NCBI RefSeq assembly: GCF_036669915.1
Contig: NC_089312.1
Coordinates: 17,101,817 to 17,165,816 of the forward strand
Direction: 5' to 3'
Source: Pocillopora verrucosa
Lineage: Eukaryota > Cnidaria > Anthozoa > Scleractinia > Pocilloporidae
DNA: 64,000 nt
Part shown: positions 11,363-25,900 of the stretch, in pieces
How the letters are laid out: every line of letters starts with the position of its first letter
Numbering within the stretch: position 1 is the stretch's first letter
Position numbers and translations under genes: made by a program
The notes under the pieces: generated by a model
What the model saw: only the letters and a program-made list of their open reading frames with translations
The model's database searches: none
What the model was told of the DNA's origin: nothing

Positions 11363-14300
11363 TAAGTCAACGTCCGTTCACAGTGGGCGTGTGAAAGATC
11401 TAAGAGAAAGGAGGAGGTGGCCCATTTGGAATCTGTTGGCGATCTTTTTCACTCTTTTGCGCTCCGGCCAAGATGACTGGGAACCAATGCAATGTCTGCA
11501 ATTTTCTCCGCATTAATCTACGTCATAAACAATTAAAGAAACCAAATAATTTCAAAGTTATTATGTGTCGAGTCAAACAGAGAGGTACACGGTGTATGGA
11601 TATTTCGTATGGGTCCCTATGAGCACTTGATGCGCTCACGTAATTTTTTATTGACTGAAGGTTGCAGTTCTGCGGTGTTTTTAAGAAGAGGAAACTCCTA
11701 ACGTCGTTCGAGCAGCAGATAGTGACTGTGCTAGAACAGATAGATTCAATTCATTACTAAATCTATTAGTGACGAACACAAGCAATTTTAACCATCGCTG
11801 CTCACCAATCAGAAAAGAGATAACCAAAGTTATAGAACTGACTCTTTACCAAATTGTTGTGAGGCCTGGGTATTACGGTAAGGTAGGCGGGAAGGATTTA
11901 CTATATTTCCTGATATAATATTGGTGACTTTTTAATTATTTGAAATAGTTTCGGTCAAATAAGGAGGTTGGTTTTCTTCCGTGCCAAACATAATCCTAAC
12001 ATAAAGGAAAAAGCAGAAACTGCACTCTACTCATTTTAATTACCATTTTATTAAAACCATTTTGAAATCGCAAAATTCAGTCGCTTAGATAAAGGATTTC
12101 TTTCGTCTATGCAAATATTTCATTGATCCATTAAAGAGCAGGTTTGTAGGTTACGTAAGTCGTTTTTCATTTTTCTAAAATTTGATTGGTTCCTGAACTA
12201 GCCTCGAAATCTGATTGGTTGTTGTATCTTGGTAAAGCTTTCGCGTTCGCTGGGAAAAAGATGCGATTCCGCGCAAAAATGGTGCGCTTCGTGAATAAAT
12301 CGTACCAATGAGAGCTAATCAGATTACAATGATCATTATTGATTTCTAAATGGATGTAGTAAAAGCTTGTAACAGCGACGTCACCAAGTTCGCTAAGCAT
12401 ATGTAAACTTTGTTTACTCTCTGGGACAAAGGAATTTCATTCCTTATCTATGCGAGCGGCAACAGGACATAGGCTTGACTGATGAAGTAAAGGCCATAGG
12501 TCACCAACATGAAGGGTTTGGGTTTCTCTTCTTTTATTTTTACGTATGAATGGTGTGCATTTCAAATTCATCAAAATCATTTAAGGGTGAAAATATCTGT
12601 GTGTGGGGCAATGGACATCTATCTATCTGCAAACTAGGTGATGACTATGAAGATTACTCTTGCAATTCCAGGAAGTGTAACTAACATGGGGTAGTTTATG
12701 CAAAATATCAATTTTGTGGAAGAAAATGAAAAAAAAAATTGCAAGGATAAGTATGGCAGAACTTACAATTAAATTAAGTCAAGTAAATTATTTATCACTA
12801 ATAATTGCTACCACCAATTGCACACCACTGTTTAAGATTGGTTAAAAACAACAAATACCATTATGTATTTGGGAACTTATTGCTTCTAAAATTTACCAAT
12901 AAAAGACTATCAATACTTACTAGCAGCCTCATTTGATTTTCTTCACACCAGAACCTTAAAAATGAGAAAACTATGGAAAAACCAAAGTTATAGTTTAACC
13001 CTTTAACTCCCATAAGTGACCAAGAAAGAATTTCTCTTCACAATATCTATACAATATCAAGCAGACAAGTGATGAGAATAAAGAAAAATATCAGTTAGAG
13101 GATTATTAGTGGAGACAATACCAAATTCTCAAAACTAGCATCACAAGAACTGTATGGCAGACAGTAAGGAGAATTACCAATGAGATCTTGGGAGTTTAAG
13201 GGTTAATAAAGTGTATATACACTACAAACATCATCAATTCAAAAGTGACAATGTCTTCAGTTTTGAGTACTATTCAAAACAAATTTGTTAAAAAAAGAAT
13301 AAATCCACTTTAATAAACAGAGAAACATAAATGGTGGGTGCAGAGAAAAGGGACTAAATTTCTCACAGCTAACTTAAAAACCAATCAACTCATGAAGCTT
13401 AGTATCCTAGTTTCATTGCTAAAGATAAAAAATTTTGCCCAATATTAAGATTAACATATTCAAATTATACACCATTCTGACTTGATATGAATGGCTCTTT
13501 ATTTCCCTTTGAAACTATTGTAGGAATTAACCCTATGAGCCTGAGGAGGAAAAAAATTAAAGAATACCCCATAAGAGCCAACCTACAAGGGTTTAGCTTA
13601 TCTGTAAATGTGTCAGCCTCTATGACAGAATTAAAAGGCTGTTGGGCAGGAGTCATACTTTATGACTTAATTTCACTGGCTAAAGGATCAACCTTATTTA
13701 ATGCAAAGACTTTACTTATCATTCACTAAATTATTGATCTCTATCAGGGGGAGGGTATACCAGGGCTCATTTCCTACACAGCAACTGTTGTCCAGGCTAA
13801 CATAACATAATAACTCCATCCACAATTATTGTGGATAACTGGAGTTCATTCAATAAAAAGATGAATGGTCAGAGTAATTTCTGAGAACAAATAAATGATA
13901 TTATTAGTATTCTTTTTTAACCAGAAAGTAACTCTTCCTAACTAAATTATAAAGAACTACTTTAAAAGATGACCTTTGATAAAAGTTTTTTCTGTCTTGT
14001 TAACTGATTGGGATATAAGTGTTATTTGCTAGTAATATGGGCCTGCAAGTCAGAAGCTTCCTAACTTTAGATAAGTGGGAAAAGAAAATCCACAACATGT
14101 AAAGAACCACGAATCAATTCAATGGATGAACATCCATTGATTTTGTGCTCTCTTTTAAAAGATCAGAAGAAAAATCTATTTGTACACAGAGAATAATCAT
14201 CTAAAATGAATACTCTCAAGAATCCATTATAATAAAAAAAAGACTATCCCAGCATTGCTCTTAGAAGTCCCTTGCATCATTCCTAAGACAGGTTCTCACA

Positions 14301-14459
14301 AAACAAACTCAACATTTATGTAGCTGCTCACTACCCAATCCCTGACATTCTTGTAGCACTAGGGTATTCATTCTAATATATTACAAATACAATCTTCCTC
14401 TCCCAGAGATAATCCACATTTAATTGGCAAGTTGATTGTGATGGCTGACTGGTCACCAA
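11363..14459. other. Intergenic, presumed tropomyosin 3' UTR plus repeats
   Basis: No gene is recognised. The part next to 14460 should hold the tropomyosin 3' UTR (minus strand), but I cannot fix its end; TTTATT on the plus strand near 13497 is one possible poly(A) signal. A dispersed repeat lies at 12996-13205. A 21-base echo of the kelch pseudogene lies at about 12600. Confidence 0.4.
12996..13205. repeat. Short interspersed repeat, CCCTTTAACTCCC type, copy A
   Basis: About 210 bases begin CCCTTTAACTCCCA and end TGGGAGTTTAAGGGTTA, an imperfect terminal inversion. The inside is very close to 56424-56642 in the same orientation, sharing AAGTGATGAGAATAAAGAAA and GGCAGACAGTAAGGAGAATTA. No protein is coded. 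It is probably a non-autonomous DNA element. Confidence 0.75.
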
Positions 14460-15526
14460 TCAATAGTTAAGATCTGCTTTCACATCTTCTAGTTCCCTTG
14501 ACAGATTTGCTACTCGCTTTTTCCATGAGTTCACTTGTTCTGAAATGAAAAACAAACAGACTTGTAAACAGAGACAAAAAGAAACAATGACACCTGGTTT
14601 GCCCTAAGTTATGCAGAAGTCTCTTTCCATTTCTATGGGTGGAAGAAACTTCTGTCTTAAGCTTTAAACCAAAACTCAAAACTACTGAAAACAGCTAACT
14701 GCCTGTTTCAGCCCTTTTTTCCAAGACAATGAGATCAGCATGGAAATCTAACCATTACTTCTTCACCCATAATGTAAAGTAATCAGAGTGCACTAAGTGG
14801 TATATGTGGTTCTTACGTTTCAATCTGTCCCGTTGAACCACTAGAATCTTGATCTCAGCTTCATTAGCGATGGCCTCTGTTTCCAAATTCCTGATTTGTT
14901 GCTCTGTGGTCTCAACCTTGTCTTCAAAGTATTCTTCACGTTTAGAGTATCGCCTGTGCTTTGATTCTAAATTAATGAGTCTTACAGTGGTAGAATCAGA
15001 TTCTTCGCTGAGCTTGACAATCTTGGATTCAGCTGTATTCAACCTTGCAAGAAGCTCACTCAGTTCAGACTTCATGCAACTGTACCTGACCTTTGCCTCA
15101 GCCAAACGCTCCTCAGCTTCATCAGCTTGTCTCTTTTTATCTCTAACCTTTATCTCAAGCATGACAAGTACATCACTGACTTCAAATTCTTTAGATTCAA
15201 GAGACTTTCTGATCTTTTCGCTCTCTTCTGCGATCTCTTCTGTGGCTTGGTGACCTTGTTGCTTTTCCTTGAGTTGCCTGTAGCTGTTTGCCAATTCCTC
15301 CTTTTTATTTTGGATCCTTTGCTTAAGTACCGCCACTTCATCATCAGCCAGACTAGCCCTTTCCTCTGCTTGTCTGAGGAGGCGTATCAGGTCTTTATAT
15401 TTGTTCTCTGCCCGTTTGATGTCCTCTTGAGTTTCTTTAGCCTTTCTTTTCAGTGCATCCATGTTGTAGCCAGAACCAAATAACTATCACACAATAACTA
15501 CAAGCACTAGATGGCACACACCCTGA
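14460..15526 (-). CDS. TPM: Tropomyosin, short form (241 residues)
   Basis: Tropomyosin is a two-stranded coiled coil that lies along actin filaments and controls access of myosin and other actin-binding proteins. The coding exons are 14817-15462 (start ATG at 15462) and 14460-14539 (ending in TGA), joined in phase 1, for 241 residues. That length fits short tropomyosins rather than the 284-residue muscle form. The protein is a continuous heptad-repeat helix rich in Glu, Lys, Arg and Ala. It has family-like strings such as QAEERASLADDEVAVL, DEAEERLAEAK and a second-exon end KADLNY. No globular domain or signal peptide is present. The exon continues 5' of the ATG to a good acceptor (CTTTTTTTCCACAG) at 15526/15527, so the 5' UTR is split. 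The family is clear from the coiled coil and layout; the paralogue is not assigned. Confidence 0.85.
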
Positions 15527-15958
15527 CTGTGGAAAAAAAGAAAATAATTCAGTAAGTACCAGAACTTTCTGAGGCATCATTAAGAAAAGAAAACATGGCT
15601 AATCTCAATTGAGGTAACTTAACGTGTGTAAAAAAAAGGGGGGGTGTTAGAGTTCTTATTTTGCTGTTGAGCCAAGTTTTTAACAAAAAAAAAATTAAAA
15701 CAGGAATGTCAAAAGTAGGTTATAATACATAACATGTGGTTGAATATTTAATGCATAACCACCCAAATTAAAGAAAGGAGAAACATAAAAATTCCTTCTC
15801 TCCACACTCTTTGGGCTAAGTTATTAATCAATGACATATCTAATGTTTGCCCCTTAGTTAGGTTTCACTTTGTGTAGAAAATTGACCTTAGTGATATTAA
15901 CACCAACAACCATGACCTGTGAGGTTTGGGAACATTCTGCCAGAGAAATATAGCCTTC

Positions 15959-16106
15959 AGGACCCAGTTGTTCAAAAAGTGGATAATGCTATCTAACAGA
16001 TAAATCACTATCCAGCAGAACACTGTTAAGAAAATGTACTGAGCTATCCACCAGATAGCAATTTATCCAGTGGATAGCATTATCTAACCTTTGAACAACC
16101 AGGGCC
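15959..16106. repeat. Palindromic MITE (GGCCCTGGTTGTTCAAA type)
   Basis: The left end, GGACCCAGTTGTTCAAA...GGATAATGCTATC, is the inverse of the right end, GATAGCATTATCTAACCTTTGAACAACCAGGGCC. The inside has repeated CTATCCA/TGGATAG. The whole is about 148 bases and can fold into one long hairpin. I recall this family as very common in stony corals. It lies in the presumed 5' UTR intron of tropomyosin. Confidence 0.8.
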
Positions 16107-16910
16107 AGAAGTGAATTATACCAAAGGGTATCAAGTACACCTGAATGAAAAGTATGCTGAGGTAAGCTAATTCAAATGTTCCAAACCCATTAATGTATTA
16201 TAATTTTCACAATGTTTGAGGGTCAAAAGTATACACACACACACACAGATTCTGACTTCCCATAAAAGGAAAGAAAGTTTCTTATGGATTATGTAGTAGA
16301 TGTTCATAACAAACTATTGCAGAAAAATAACATACAATATACAGTCGTGCTCAAAAGGTTACTGAAGTTAAGTTTAAACAATTCTTGAAGTCAATTACTG
16401 GCTGAACAGTGACTATTCAGAGAAAACAAACTTATGTATCAGCGACAACAGCTCTCATCCAAATAAGAAATCAGCAAAGGTTGAGTAAAAGTTTAAATAT
16501 ATTGGCTCAGCGGGAAAACCAATTCAAGACATGTAAACCCCTACACCGTAGTCGGTAGACATCACACTAAATGCAGATGCTAAGCATAGTATCAAACGTA
16601 TGCTTTCACCAGACTTCAGTCTCAGAGATTTAACCTTCGCAACTTACATGAAAACCACTACTGAAGTTCTGGCTTTTTAACTAGCCCGGCCAGGTTCTAA
16701 AAAGAGGGACATCGCGAAGATAAACTGCATTTTCAAAGCAATCTTTCCGTCTATCCAGAAACCTTTTGAAATTGAACATGGCGTAGCACGAGCCATAAAA
16801 CATTACTATGAATTGGCTGCCAAGACAAATATCGATCTGATGTATTTCCGATCCTGTGAAAAAACGGCTCCCGTATCTTAATCACAAGGAGTTTTAATTG
16901 TTAAATTTAC

Positions 16911-16975
16911 CTGTAATGCAGAAGAAGTAGCCAATTTTACAGCGTGTTATCCAAACGCCACCAAATCTGCAACCA
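16911..16975 (-). other. Candidate tropomyosin 5' UTR first exon
   Basis: A strong donor, CATTACAG|GTAAATTT on the minus strand, lies at 16910/16911. It could pair with the acceptor at 15526/15527. The outer limit at 16975 is only a guess because no transcription start can be read. No coding potential is needed here. Confidence 0.3.
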
Positions 16976-19900
16976 CACCTCGCCTCTCAAGACTGGGTGT
17001 GCATAAATTAGGTGCACTCGATTTCCGGTATATATGCTAAAACCAAGTGTCGCCATTCAGAAATACGGGATGTTTCCCAGTTGATAACATGTGTTCTAAA
17101 TTTTGTAAGGGATAGTATTTGACAGCTTCGGAAAATAACCTTCCCGGGGGGGGGGGGGGGAAAAGAAAAAATGTTGCTTTCCTTTAAGTTCTAAACTATC
17201 AGTTCGACTTCAGCAATCAAGGGAAGATCTATAGGTTTGTTTTCTGGCGTAATAAAAATCCTGGAAGAGTTGCACGAGAAAAAAAACAATCTTTCATCTC
17301 TAACTTTCCCTCATACGATGTACACCGAAAAGAACCAAAATTAAGTGAAGCTTTCAATAACCTTTCCTAAAGCAAAATGGTTACAATAAGCTTTAAGCAA
17401 TGCCTTTGCGTCGAAAGCTCTGAAGGTCCAGCTTTCTGGAAATTGAAACACAACAGATCAATTTTAGATTTTTTGATGTAGACCTGGTTTGTTCGTGGTC
17501 TATCTCGCAAGATTGTCCATAGAACCATTTTCAGATTAAATATTAGTTCGGCTATATTTTGATATTTTCAAATTTTCTCTCCCTTGGGTGCCCTGTTTGC
17601 ACCTTTCCCTTTTGGGTTTCCAGCTGCTATTGGTTATTCTTGTCATTCGTTTGGTATAGTTACTAATTAATTTAGTGTGTCTTGCCCAAGAAGAAAGAAA
17701 AAAAAAATTGGAGCGGCGTTTGGGACTCCTAAAATACAGTTCTCGCAACTATTCGAGTGGTTGACCTCGAGAAAAGAAAATTTTTAGCAGGTATGAGTAG
17801 TTTCATGGTGGATTGTTGTTTATCTATGCCCAAGAATCAGTCGTGGCAGTTCATGACCAATAAAGTAAAACTTCACCAAACAACTTAAAATTTCGGCCAA
17901 TTTAAAAGTGCACTACAGAGCTCAAGTGGACATACGGATGCTACGCCCCTGGAAACACAAACTGGCGACCTATTTCAGTAGAATTTCAAGAGTTAATTTT
18001 CATCCCCACACTATGTATTTGTTTAGTGTGAATTCAGGCTACAAAGTTTCTCAAATGTTATTAGAATATCTCTTCCCACGCTCTATCACAAAGCAAGACG
18101 TTGCGTGCTTCTAAACTGTTTTGGCAAAATCACTTGAAGTCTTGGAGAAAGACACAAGCTGCAGAAACAAACCCGCCGCTCTATAGGCCAGTGTGCCTAC
18201 AGCTGCAATTTTCAAGAGTGTTGTGCTAACTCCACGTGCAAGAAGGGAAAGAAAGCCTTCTTATGCTACTTATGACTTTTTAGAGACACAATGGCTCGAA
18301 ATAATTTCCCGTTTCCATATCAGATGGGTACTTAACCAATCATAGCGAGCGGATTATTTGAAGAGAGAATGGATTATTTTTTCAACCGGCAAGTTTATTA
18401 ACCCGTTTGCGGCAGGTGCTTATTAAGTCCACGAACTAGGAAACAGCCTCTTGAGTAACTCCTTTTCTTGACATGCAAACGGTAGAAATGAAAAAAAGAG
18501 AGAATCTGAGGAAAGTGAAGAAGAGAAAGAAAAAGTGAAAAGAAGCTGATAGCTTCTGAGATTGGTCGTCAGGGGGAAGCCGGATTATAATTTTTGATAT
18601 CTTTTTTTATGATAAGAAACATCGAAAACTCCATTAGCTTCTGAAATTTACAGCAGCATTCGCATTTTTCCGCAATCGTTATTGAGATGAAAATATTGGT
18701 GTCTGTTCGTCTAAACTTCCTTGCGGTCACGAGATGATAAGTAAATGTGACCTCCTCTGTTCCTAAGAATGGAAGCAAAGCCGAAGAAAAGGCCTTATTT
18801 CTGTAAGGTATAATTTGTTATTGAATATAACTTGAGCAGTTTTTTTAAAACATTCTTCAACTAGTATTTATTTCTGGGGAAAAATAAAAACTAAAAATCC
18901 GAAGCCCCAAGGTCGGTTTATCTGAATCAACTCGAAGTAGTTTTCCACATCGGCTTAACACGTAATTTATCGGCTTCCCCACGTTCATCCAGTTCAGACA
19001 TAGCACAAAGTAAACAAAAAAAAATGGAAAGCGGCAAAATGTTCTTTGCGCTTTATAGCTGACTCACCTATTAACAATGCCACAACAGCCTAAAATGGTA
19101 AAAAAAAAAGATTTCCTGAGTCTAAGGGAAACGGTAAGTATCTTAATTTAACACTGATTGCTCGAGATAAGTTAAGAAAGAGCGAGCAGGCTCGTTAGGA
19201 AATCCGCTTTACATTGAGTCTGAAACACATCCCAAATATCAGTTACGGAAAGGGAGGTCTTACGATTCGTACACCCACACACAGAGAAGGCGCGGCGTTG
19301 TTCTGCTTCTACAAAGGATCACGTCTTCTGCGATGGTATCAAGCTCGCGAAGGAAATTTTATCTGAGATTATACTCCCTTCCCTTCGAATGACTAAAATT
19401 TGGAAAACGGAAATATACGTGAACACTTGAAACGCTCAACAGCTTTTGGTTAAAGAGGTTTTGTGGAGATCTACGTCGAGAATTTCGAATACACATTTGA
19501 TATGAATTTTCTCCTCATGATATGTGATTTTCAAGGTGAGTTTAAGAGGAGAGTTCCTATCATTCGATGAAGCACGATCAGTAGCAGTTAACGCCGGCGG
19601 AAGAAAAAGGCTCAGATGAATTAATCTTCCGCCCTTTCGGAAGTTTGTGTAGAGGGATAATGATCAAATACAAATACAAACTAACTACTGATATACAATA
19701 CGATGGCTACTTAGTACGTCTAACGATGAAATATGAAGACGAATGGACAAGGCATGGACGAGTGGCCCGCTGGCGTAAAGTTTTGGGGAGAAAAGCTGAC
19801 AGCGGTATATTCCCGCGTCTTCTTCTCAAGTTATCCAAAAAGTTCTTGGCTCCTGCCGAAAGGTTAAGAGAGCTTTCTTAAGAGGATCGCAACGTGACTA

Positions 19901-22900
19901 TATAATAGCTTTGACTGCCGCGTTTTGTTCAGTTAAGTCAACTAATCCAATTATTTTGTAGAGGATACCAGAATTTTTAATCTTTCCAGTTATGCATCAT
20001 GCAGTTTTTACAAGATCAGGAGGGATGTACGTGCCTAACACCCATTAACACGTCCCAAACTTAGGTGACTCAACACAGTAAATTTGAACCATTTGTGATT
20101 GCTTGTCAGAACATAGACTGTTCTTTAACACTAAACCCATGACAAGATCATATACTATTCTAAAGGACGCCAAAGACAGACTCTTCCTAAACTGTTAAGT
20201 AATAATTAAAAATTTTTCTGTAATTTAGTTAGATAGCAGCTCCACATCACGACACACGTCTTTCTAATATTTTTTAACCAACCTGGTTTATCAAATAAAT
20301 CCTTCCACTACTTGTAGTACCCCTGTAGCACCAACTCACTACCCAAGTCAAGCCACTAAATAATTTTACATAAACGCAGTTTTTATAATTCATCGCCCTT
20401 TGGATACATTTCAAATTTCAAAAAGCTACAAATTTTGGAGCTTTCCGGATCGATAGAGCCCAAAAACTTTATTGCGTCCATACGCGTGTCTTAAAATATT
20501 TGCCTTCGGTCACACGTAATCAGACAAGTTTCCCTGCGTGGGGACGAACTCAAAGTCGCTTAGCTTATCAGCAAAGTATATCATGAGCTTCCGGTGTACT
20601 CCAGATATCCTACGCTGTCCACACAAAGCATCGAATGCGATTTCCTGTTGTACCAAAGCCTGGCCGTGGTCCTTTAAAAACTAAATAAACCTCAGAAAAT
20701 TAAATTTTCATTTGAAGCAGGTATACTATGCTCTCTCGCGGCGCTGATTTAACGACCCGTAGGCCTATTTTTAGCGTACTATGGGGTATGTTCCACCGCG
20801 AGTGGGACGGGTGGAGGCTGATTAAACAATCGACTCTACTTTTCGAAACGAAAATTCCTCCTTAACTTCTATCATGAAAAGTTTCCTTTTCTGGCACAAA
20901 GCTCGTAGTTTTTTGGTATTGTGTCCATTAACGAACACTTTTGTTCGTTCCATTTGAGTTTCCTTTTGCATCAGACTCGCGCTCACTGTGGACCAAAATA
21001 GATTCTTGTGACAAAAATACTTGCGACGGAAGTTGATCATTAATTTATGATGCTGCCTACAAAAAAAAAATTGTGGAATACAAAGTCCAAGAATGGCTCG
21101 GCTGTGACCGCACGAAAATCTTCTCTTTGGAATTCTGGTAACTTCTACTGCGACAATTGCTATGACCATCGGTTATCATAAACACTGAGCACAGAGAAGT
21201 AAGAAAGTCAGTAATCAGGTATTCGTTCTGTACTGTTCTAAGCCATTTCAGGTTGAATCCGTAATACTAACATTTCCTCATTGATGTTATTCATAAATAC
21301 CGCAAAGCTAGCATGTTCTCTCAGTAATAAACGGTTTTATTTTGAAAATACTACTCATACTAGACGCGATTAGCCTCAAGAAGAATGCACAGCTCTTCTC
21401 CGTAAATAAAGAGCTATTATTAATTCAACCACGACCTAAAGATCTGCCTTTGTACAGTCCTGAAGTCCACACATTCGCGATAAAGCTTGATTTTTTTAGC
21501 AAATGCCTTTCGCAGGCGTTTAGAGTTCGGTTGCACAGTTTACAACCAATGTGACCGCATAATCCGTGCCCACGAATGTTTATCCCAAGTTAACTGGTCA
21601 CTTATCGTGGTATCAAAAAAAAACAACATGTATGTTCAGTTATAATTAACACCCCCGGTCACTGTAGCAGGCGGAGGAAACGATGGGGAATAAAAAAAAA
21701 AAAATTAATTGATCTGTATCACACACTGGATGTAAACAACACGCGGTTGGATCCGACAAGGAGTCTGTCTAATGCCGTCGATCACTGCTGTAGCAAAAGT
21801 AACAAGAATGGAATCCTAAAAGCATATTAGAAGAGCCGGTCATGTAAATGGCTGGTTCTCACTTTTGACATGTACACCTTAATACGATAAAACGCATTGA
21901 AAAAGCAACAATTCATATGTAATGGCTGGTTTATGTATCACTGCATCAGATAGGTTATGGGTCATCAAGACAACCTTGATAACTATCATATTCATTTCTT
22001 AACAGTAGGAAATCATACCCTAATCGATGAAAAATGTTTCAGGAAACGTGTTAGCGTTAATAGAGATTTCCCGAAAGAATAACAGAAAACAAAAGGCCAT
22101 GATAAGTATTTATTTTTTACACCACGGAATAAAAAGAAGCTCGAATAATCAAAGTTCTCTTGCTTTGTATCGCTGCAGAGATTTACTTTAATTACACAAC
22201 TGGATGCGTGGGCCCTAAAAATAACTGGTCGTTACACGTCAACAAAACAGAAACAGTAGGTCAGGCAGAGCAAGTGAAGTCTTATCAGCCATCGGAAAGA
22301 GTCATTGGAGAATATTAGGAGTTCACTTTGTGCTATTCAGACAAGCAGTTTGCGTAGTATCCACAAAAGCATGGCAGGTGTTTGTTAAGTCCAGTCAACT
22401 GAATTGTGCTACTCTATTTTACTGCAGTCATTATCAAGAGCTGTTTTAGCTTCATAAGCTTAGTTAGCTACCTCACTAAAGTAACTCATATTTGTGAACC
22501 CCGCAACACATTGCCGTATCTTTGAACGACTCTCTCGATCTCGCTATTCATCAAGTTTGACCTCTTGTGCTGAGTATATAAACATTAGAAATAGCATGTG
22601 CTGTTTATAACCGATTTTTAACTCTTTTTTTGCCACATTACAATAAATAATTTTGGTTAAAACTGAGATAAGTTTCTTTGGCTACCCTTTAAAAGAGGAG
22701 CGTATTAAATTGATACGCTCGTGCCGTGATGAAGTAGTGAATGATTCGATAATACGCGAGTGTCTTTTCCGGTATCTTTTGCGATAGCTTCCTGTTCTAA
22801 CGTTAGGAATACGCCAAGCCTTAGCAATTCTTTAACCACGTGATCTTTCACCCACGCATCCGTACTCGCCTTAAAAATACAGTTGGAGGATAAAAATTTT

Positions 22901-25900
22901 TGCTTTGAAAAATAATCGCTTTGTCGATCTTCCGTGAAGATGACAAATACAACTGCGAAGGCGTTAAGTTTTTACCGACAACGCAGTCGCTTTCACTTCG
23001 AGACGGAATCCAATACTACGAAGAAACCGCTTTTACATCAACACTACCAAATAAGGCTCTCATGAGCCTTTCGACACTTGTCGAAATTCACTCGGGATTG
23101 GTTCGTATTTACTCGGAAATGGTTGTCATGGCTTTGTTATGGGAAAATGTTGTCCACCTACGCTCTCTATCACGCAGTTCTGTCGCTTGTCATTAGAATG
23201 TTCAACAGGCCGTAACGCCTACGATTATATGCATAATTGGTTACAACACCAAAATCGTGCACACGGACACCGGAGGATCATTTCGAACGGTATTTGCCGA
23301 GCGAGGGTACACAGCTCTGTAGTGACAGGAATACTTTGGAAAATATCTACACATTCTCAATCCGTTAGGAAAGGAACCTCGAACGTGACACTCACACGAT
23401 CCCCGTCGGTGATGTTAGCAATGGCTTATCCACGTTTTCCCGCATACGAAGGTAATAATTTTTTAAATTTATAACATAGGTTGGATTGTCGCTGCGACAA
23501 TCATGAATTTCACGTAAACAGTACAAGGACGCACCATTTTGGCCCCCCAAAAAACAAAGTACTGGGTATCTTGACCAGTCCGACAGAATTTATTCGCCTT
23601 CATAAGCTACGCCAGTTCGGATGTAATTTAAAGGGTAAAACCGGTCCTGCTTCGCATGAGTGAACATCACACTTTACTTTGTATATACATATATCCCTGA
23701 AAAATGGGCTCAGTCGCTGTGTAAATACAAACTTAACGTAAAGTAAGACATTCCTACAGCACTAACGTAGTAACTGAAAACACTTTCAAGATGCTCTACA
23801 CATTGGCAAGCCAAATCGGAAACATTTTGCTGCCCAGATCATCTGTATATATAGCAATGCTAACACTGGTCGTGATGGTCAGCATTGCTACTCATATTTT
23901 TTTGCCAAAGGGAATGAGATTTGAAATTGCTTTAAAATATCAGCATACAAAAATGCTGGCCTTGAAGGACGAATAGTTCGCAGCATTAAGCGTAAGTTGA
24001 ATTAAACCGAAAAAACCGACACTTGTGAAGAACATTAACCTTTAGAGAATAACTGTTTTGGAGTAACTCACGAAATTTATGCACAGTTCGCCCACACAAA
24101 ATTTCTAAAACATTCTTAGCTTAGCCGAAAATTTAGGAATGGAGTTTTTCCATCTTCTAATGTAATGAACTCCATTTTGGTTGTCATTCCAAAATGGAAA
24201 GTTTTCACCAGACAGAAATTTTCTTTTATATCTTCACGAGTCATAGTCCACCTTACTGATATGCGTGGGTGTATACATGAAGACCAAGTCACTTCGACGA
24301 GAAAAAGCGCTAAACCTCGCTTTTTTAGCGCTGCTAATTCAATTTTCAATTTTTAAAATCAAAAAGAGACTGACCATAGTATAAGTGTAGCAAAATATTA
24401 AAATAGGACGCGATGAGATGAGTAAAAGGAGGGGTTGAAATGATTATCTTCCGTGTCACGCCCATAACGTTCTAGAGATCCCACCAACTTCGTGCAGTTT
24501 CTCTTTTTCTCTTCGTTATCACCAAGTAAATCTATAATGTTTACGTATAACATCTCTTATCCCCACACTGCAAAAACTTATAATAAATTCAAGTCTAGTT
24601 AGTGTGCGCCCACGGCTGGTTGGGATCGCCACGCAGCTGTTCGTTGGACAGCTTAGGCCACCAGCCAACGCAGTGCAGACTAGTTTATTACAAGCCAAAG
24701 CACCAGTATTACAAGAGGAAACTTGGGAAAAACTGAAGAGCGTTAAAGAGTCGATTAACTAAAAAAAATAAAATGTCATCAGAAAGCAATGACAAAAAGA
24801 TCGTCCACGAGGACAATAATCTTTCCGAAAACCTCATATAGGGCTATATTGTCATGTTAAGAAGGCAAGCGTTTGCCCACGTGGTTACGCTATTGGCCCC
24901 ACAAAAAGGATAAAAAAGAACAATGTAAGAATAAAGGATGAAGAAAAATCAAATTAATACACAGACCTAGAATTTCGATTCATGTTGAAATAGGTTCAAC
25001 TGTTCGACTCTTGCGAGCGAATATTGGCGATATCAAGACTCTACAAAATAGAGTAGACAGGAGGCGTAAAACGCATCTTGTTCCTTGCTAAAAGCCTCAA
25101 AAAACAAAGGCAATTGGTGGCGCTGCAATACTGAGGCGTGCTTAAGGAGTTAAAAAGACGTCATTGGCAATATACATGAAGTGCAATCGTGAGAGGATAC
25201 AGTTCGTCTCACCTTCCTCAATTCTCCTGCCGGAAAACTGCATACCCTACGCTTAGAGATGATTTTCCGTTTCTTCGTTTCAGCTTATAAAAGCTCGTTC
25301 AAGTTAAAATTGTAAATTAAAGGGTCACTCTCGTTTTTCTTAACTCATGCATGCTTCAGTACCAGGTCTCGATTAACTAAATAACACGACTGACATAACC
25401 GTTCCCTGTTTTCAACGCGTCGTAAATGGAACGAATTTTAAAAGAGAGGCGAAATATACGAATATAAACCGGATAAGGTCAAAGTCGACCTTCAAAACAC
25501 TAAAACCTTTAAAAAGAGGCGAAACAATCGTGCCTCCAGCTAAGGAAACATCAACAAAAAGAAGCTGAGAGACTTCAAGTGGTGACGCGTCTCTATTAAA
25601 GCTTGTACAAAACAACACAAATCGCTAACATAGTCATTAAATGGGGTAATGATCAGTTGTGAGCAGTTAAATCAACGTCAATGTTAAAGTTAAACAGATG
25701 GACCGAGGTTTTAAGCTCTGCGCCTGGTAATTTCCTTTCCTTCCTTCCGCCTGGGGATTCAATGCCGTCTCCAATGGAGCAAATTATACGCAATTGTCGT
25801 CAGGGGGCAGTCCACTAATAAACAAGAAGTCCCTAACATCTGTAGGGGGGTATTTAAGCATCAGTAATAAGTCCATGTCTGTCAAAAATAAACGGCGTTT

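Noticed and set aside
14849..15483. Plus-strand frames of 134 and 118 codons opposite tropomyosin
   Set aside because: They are Ser/Leu-rich shadows of the coiled-coil coding strand without their own signals.
22921..23474. Cluster of frames that might be a decayed receptor
   Set aside because: No seven-helix pattern or other family could be followed in any frame.
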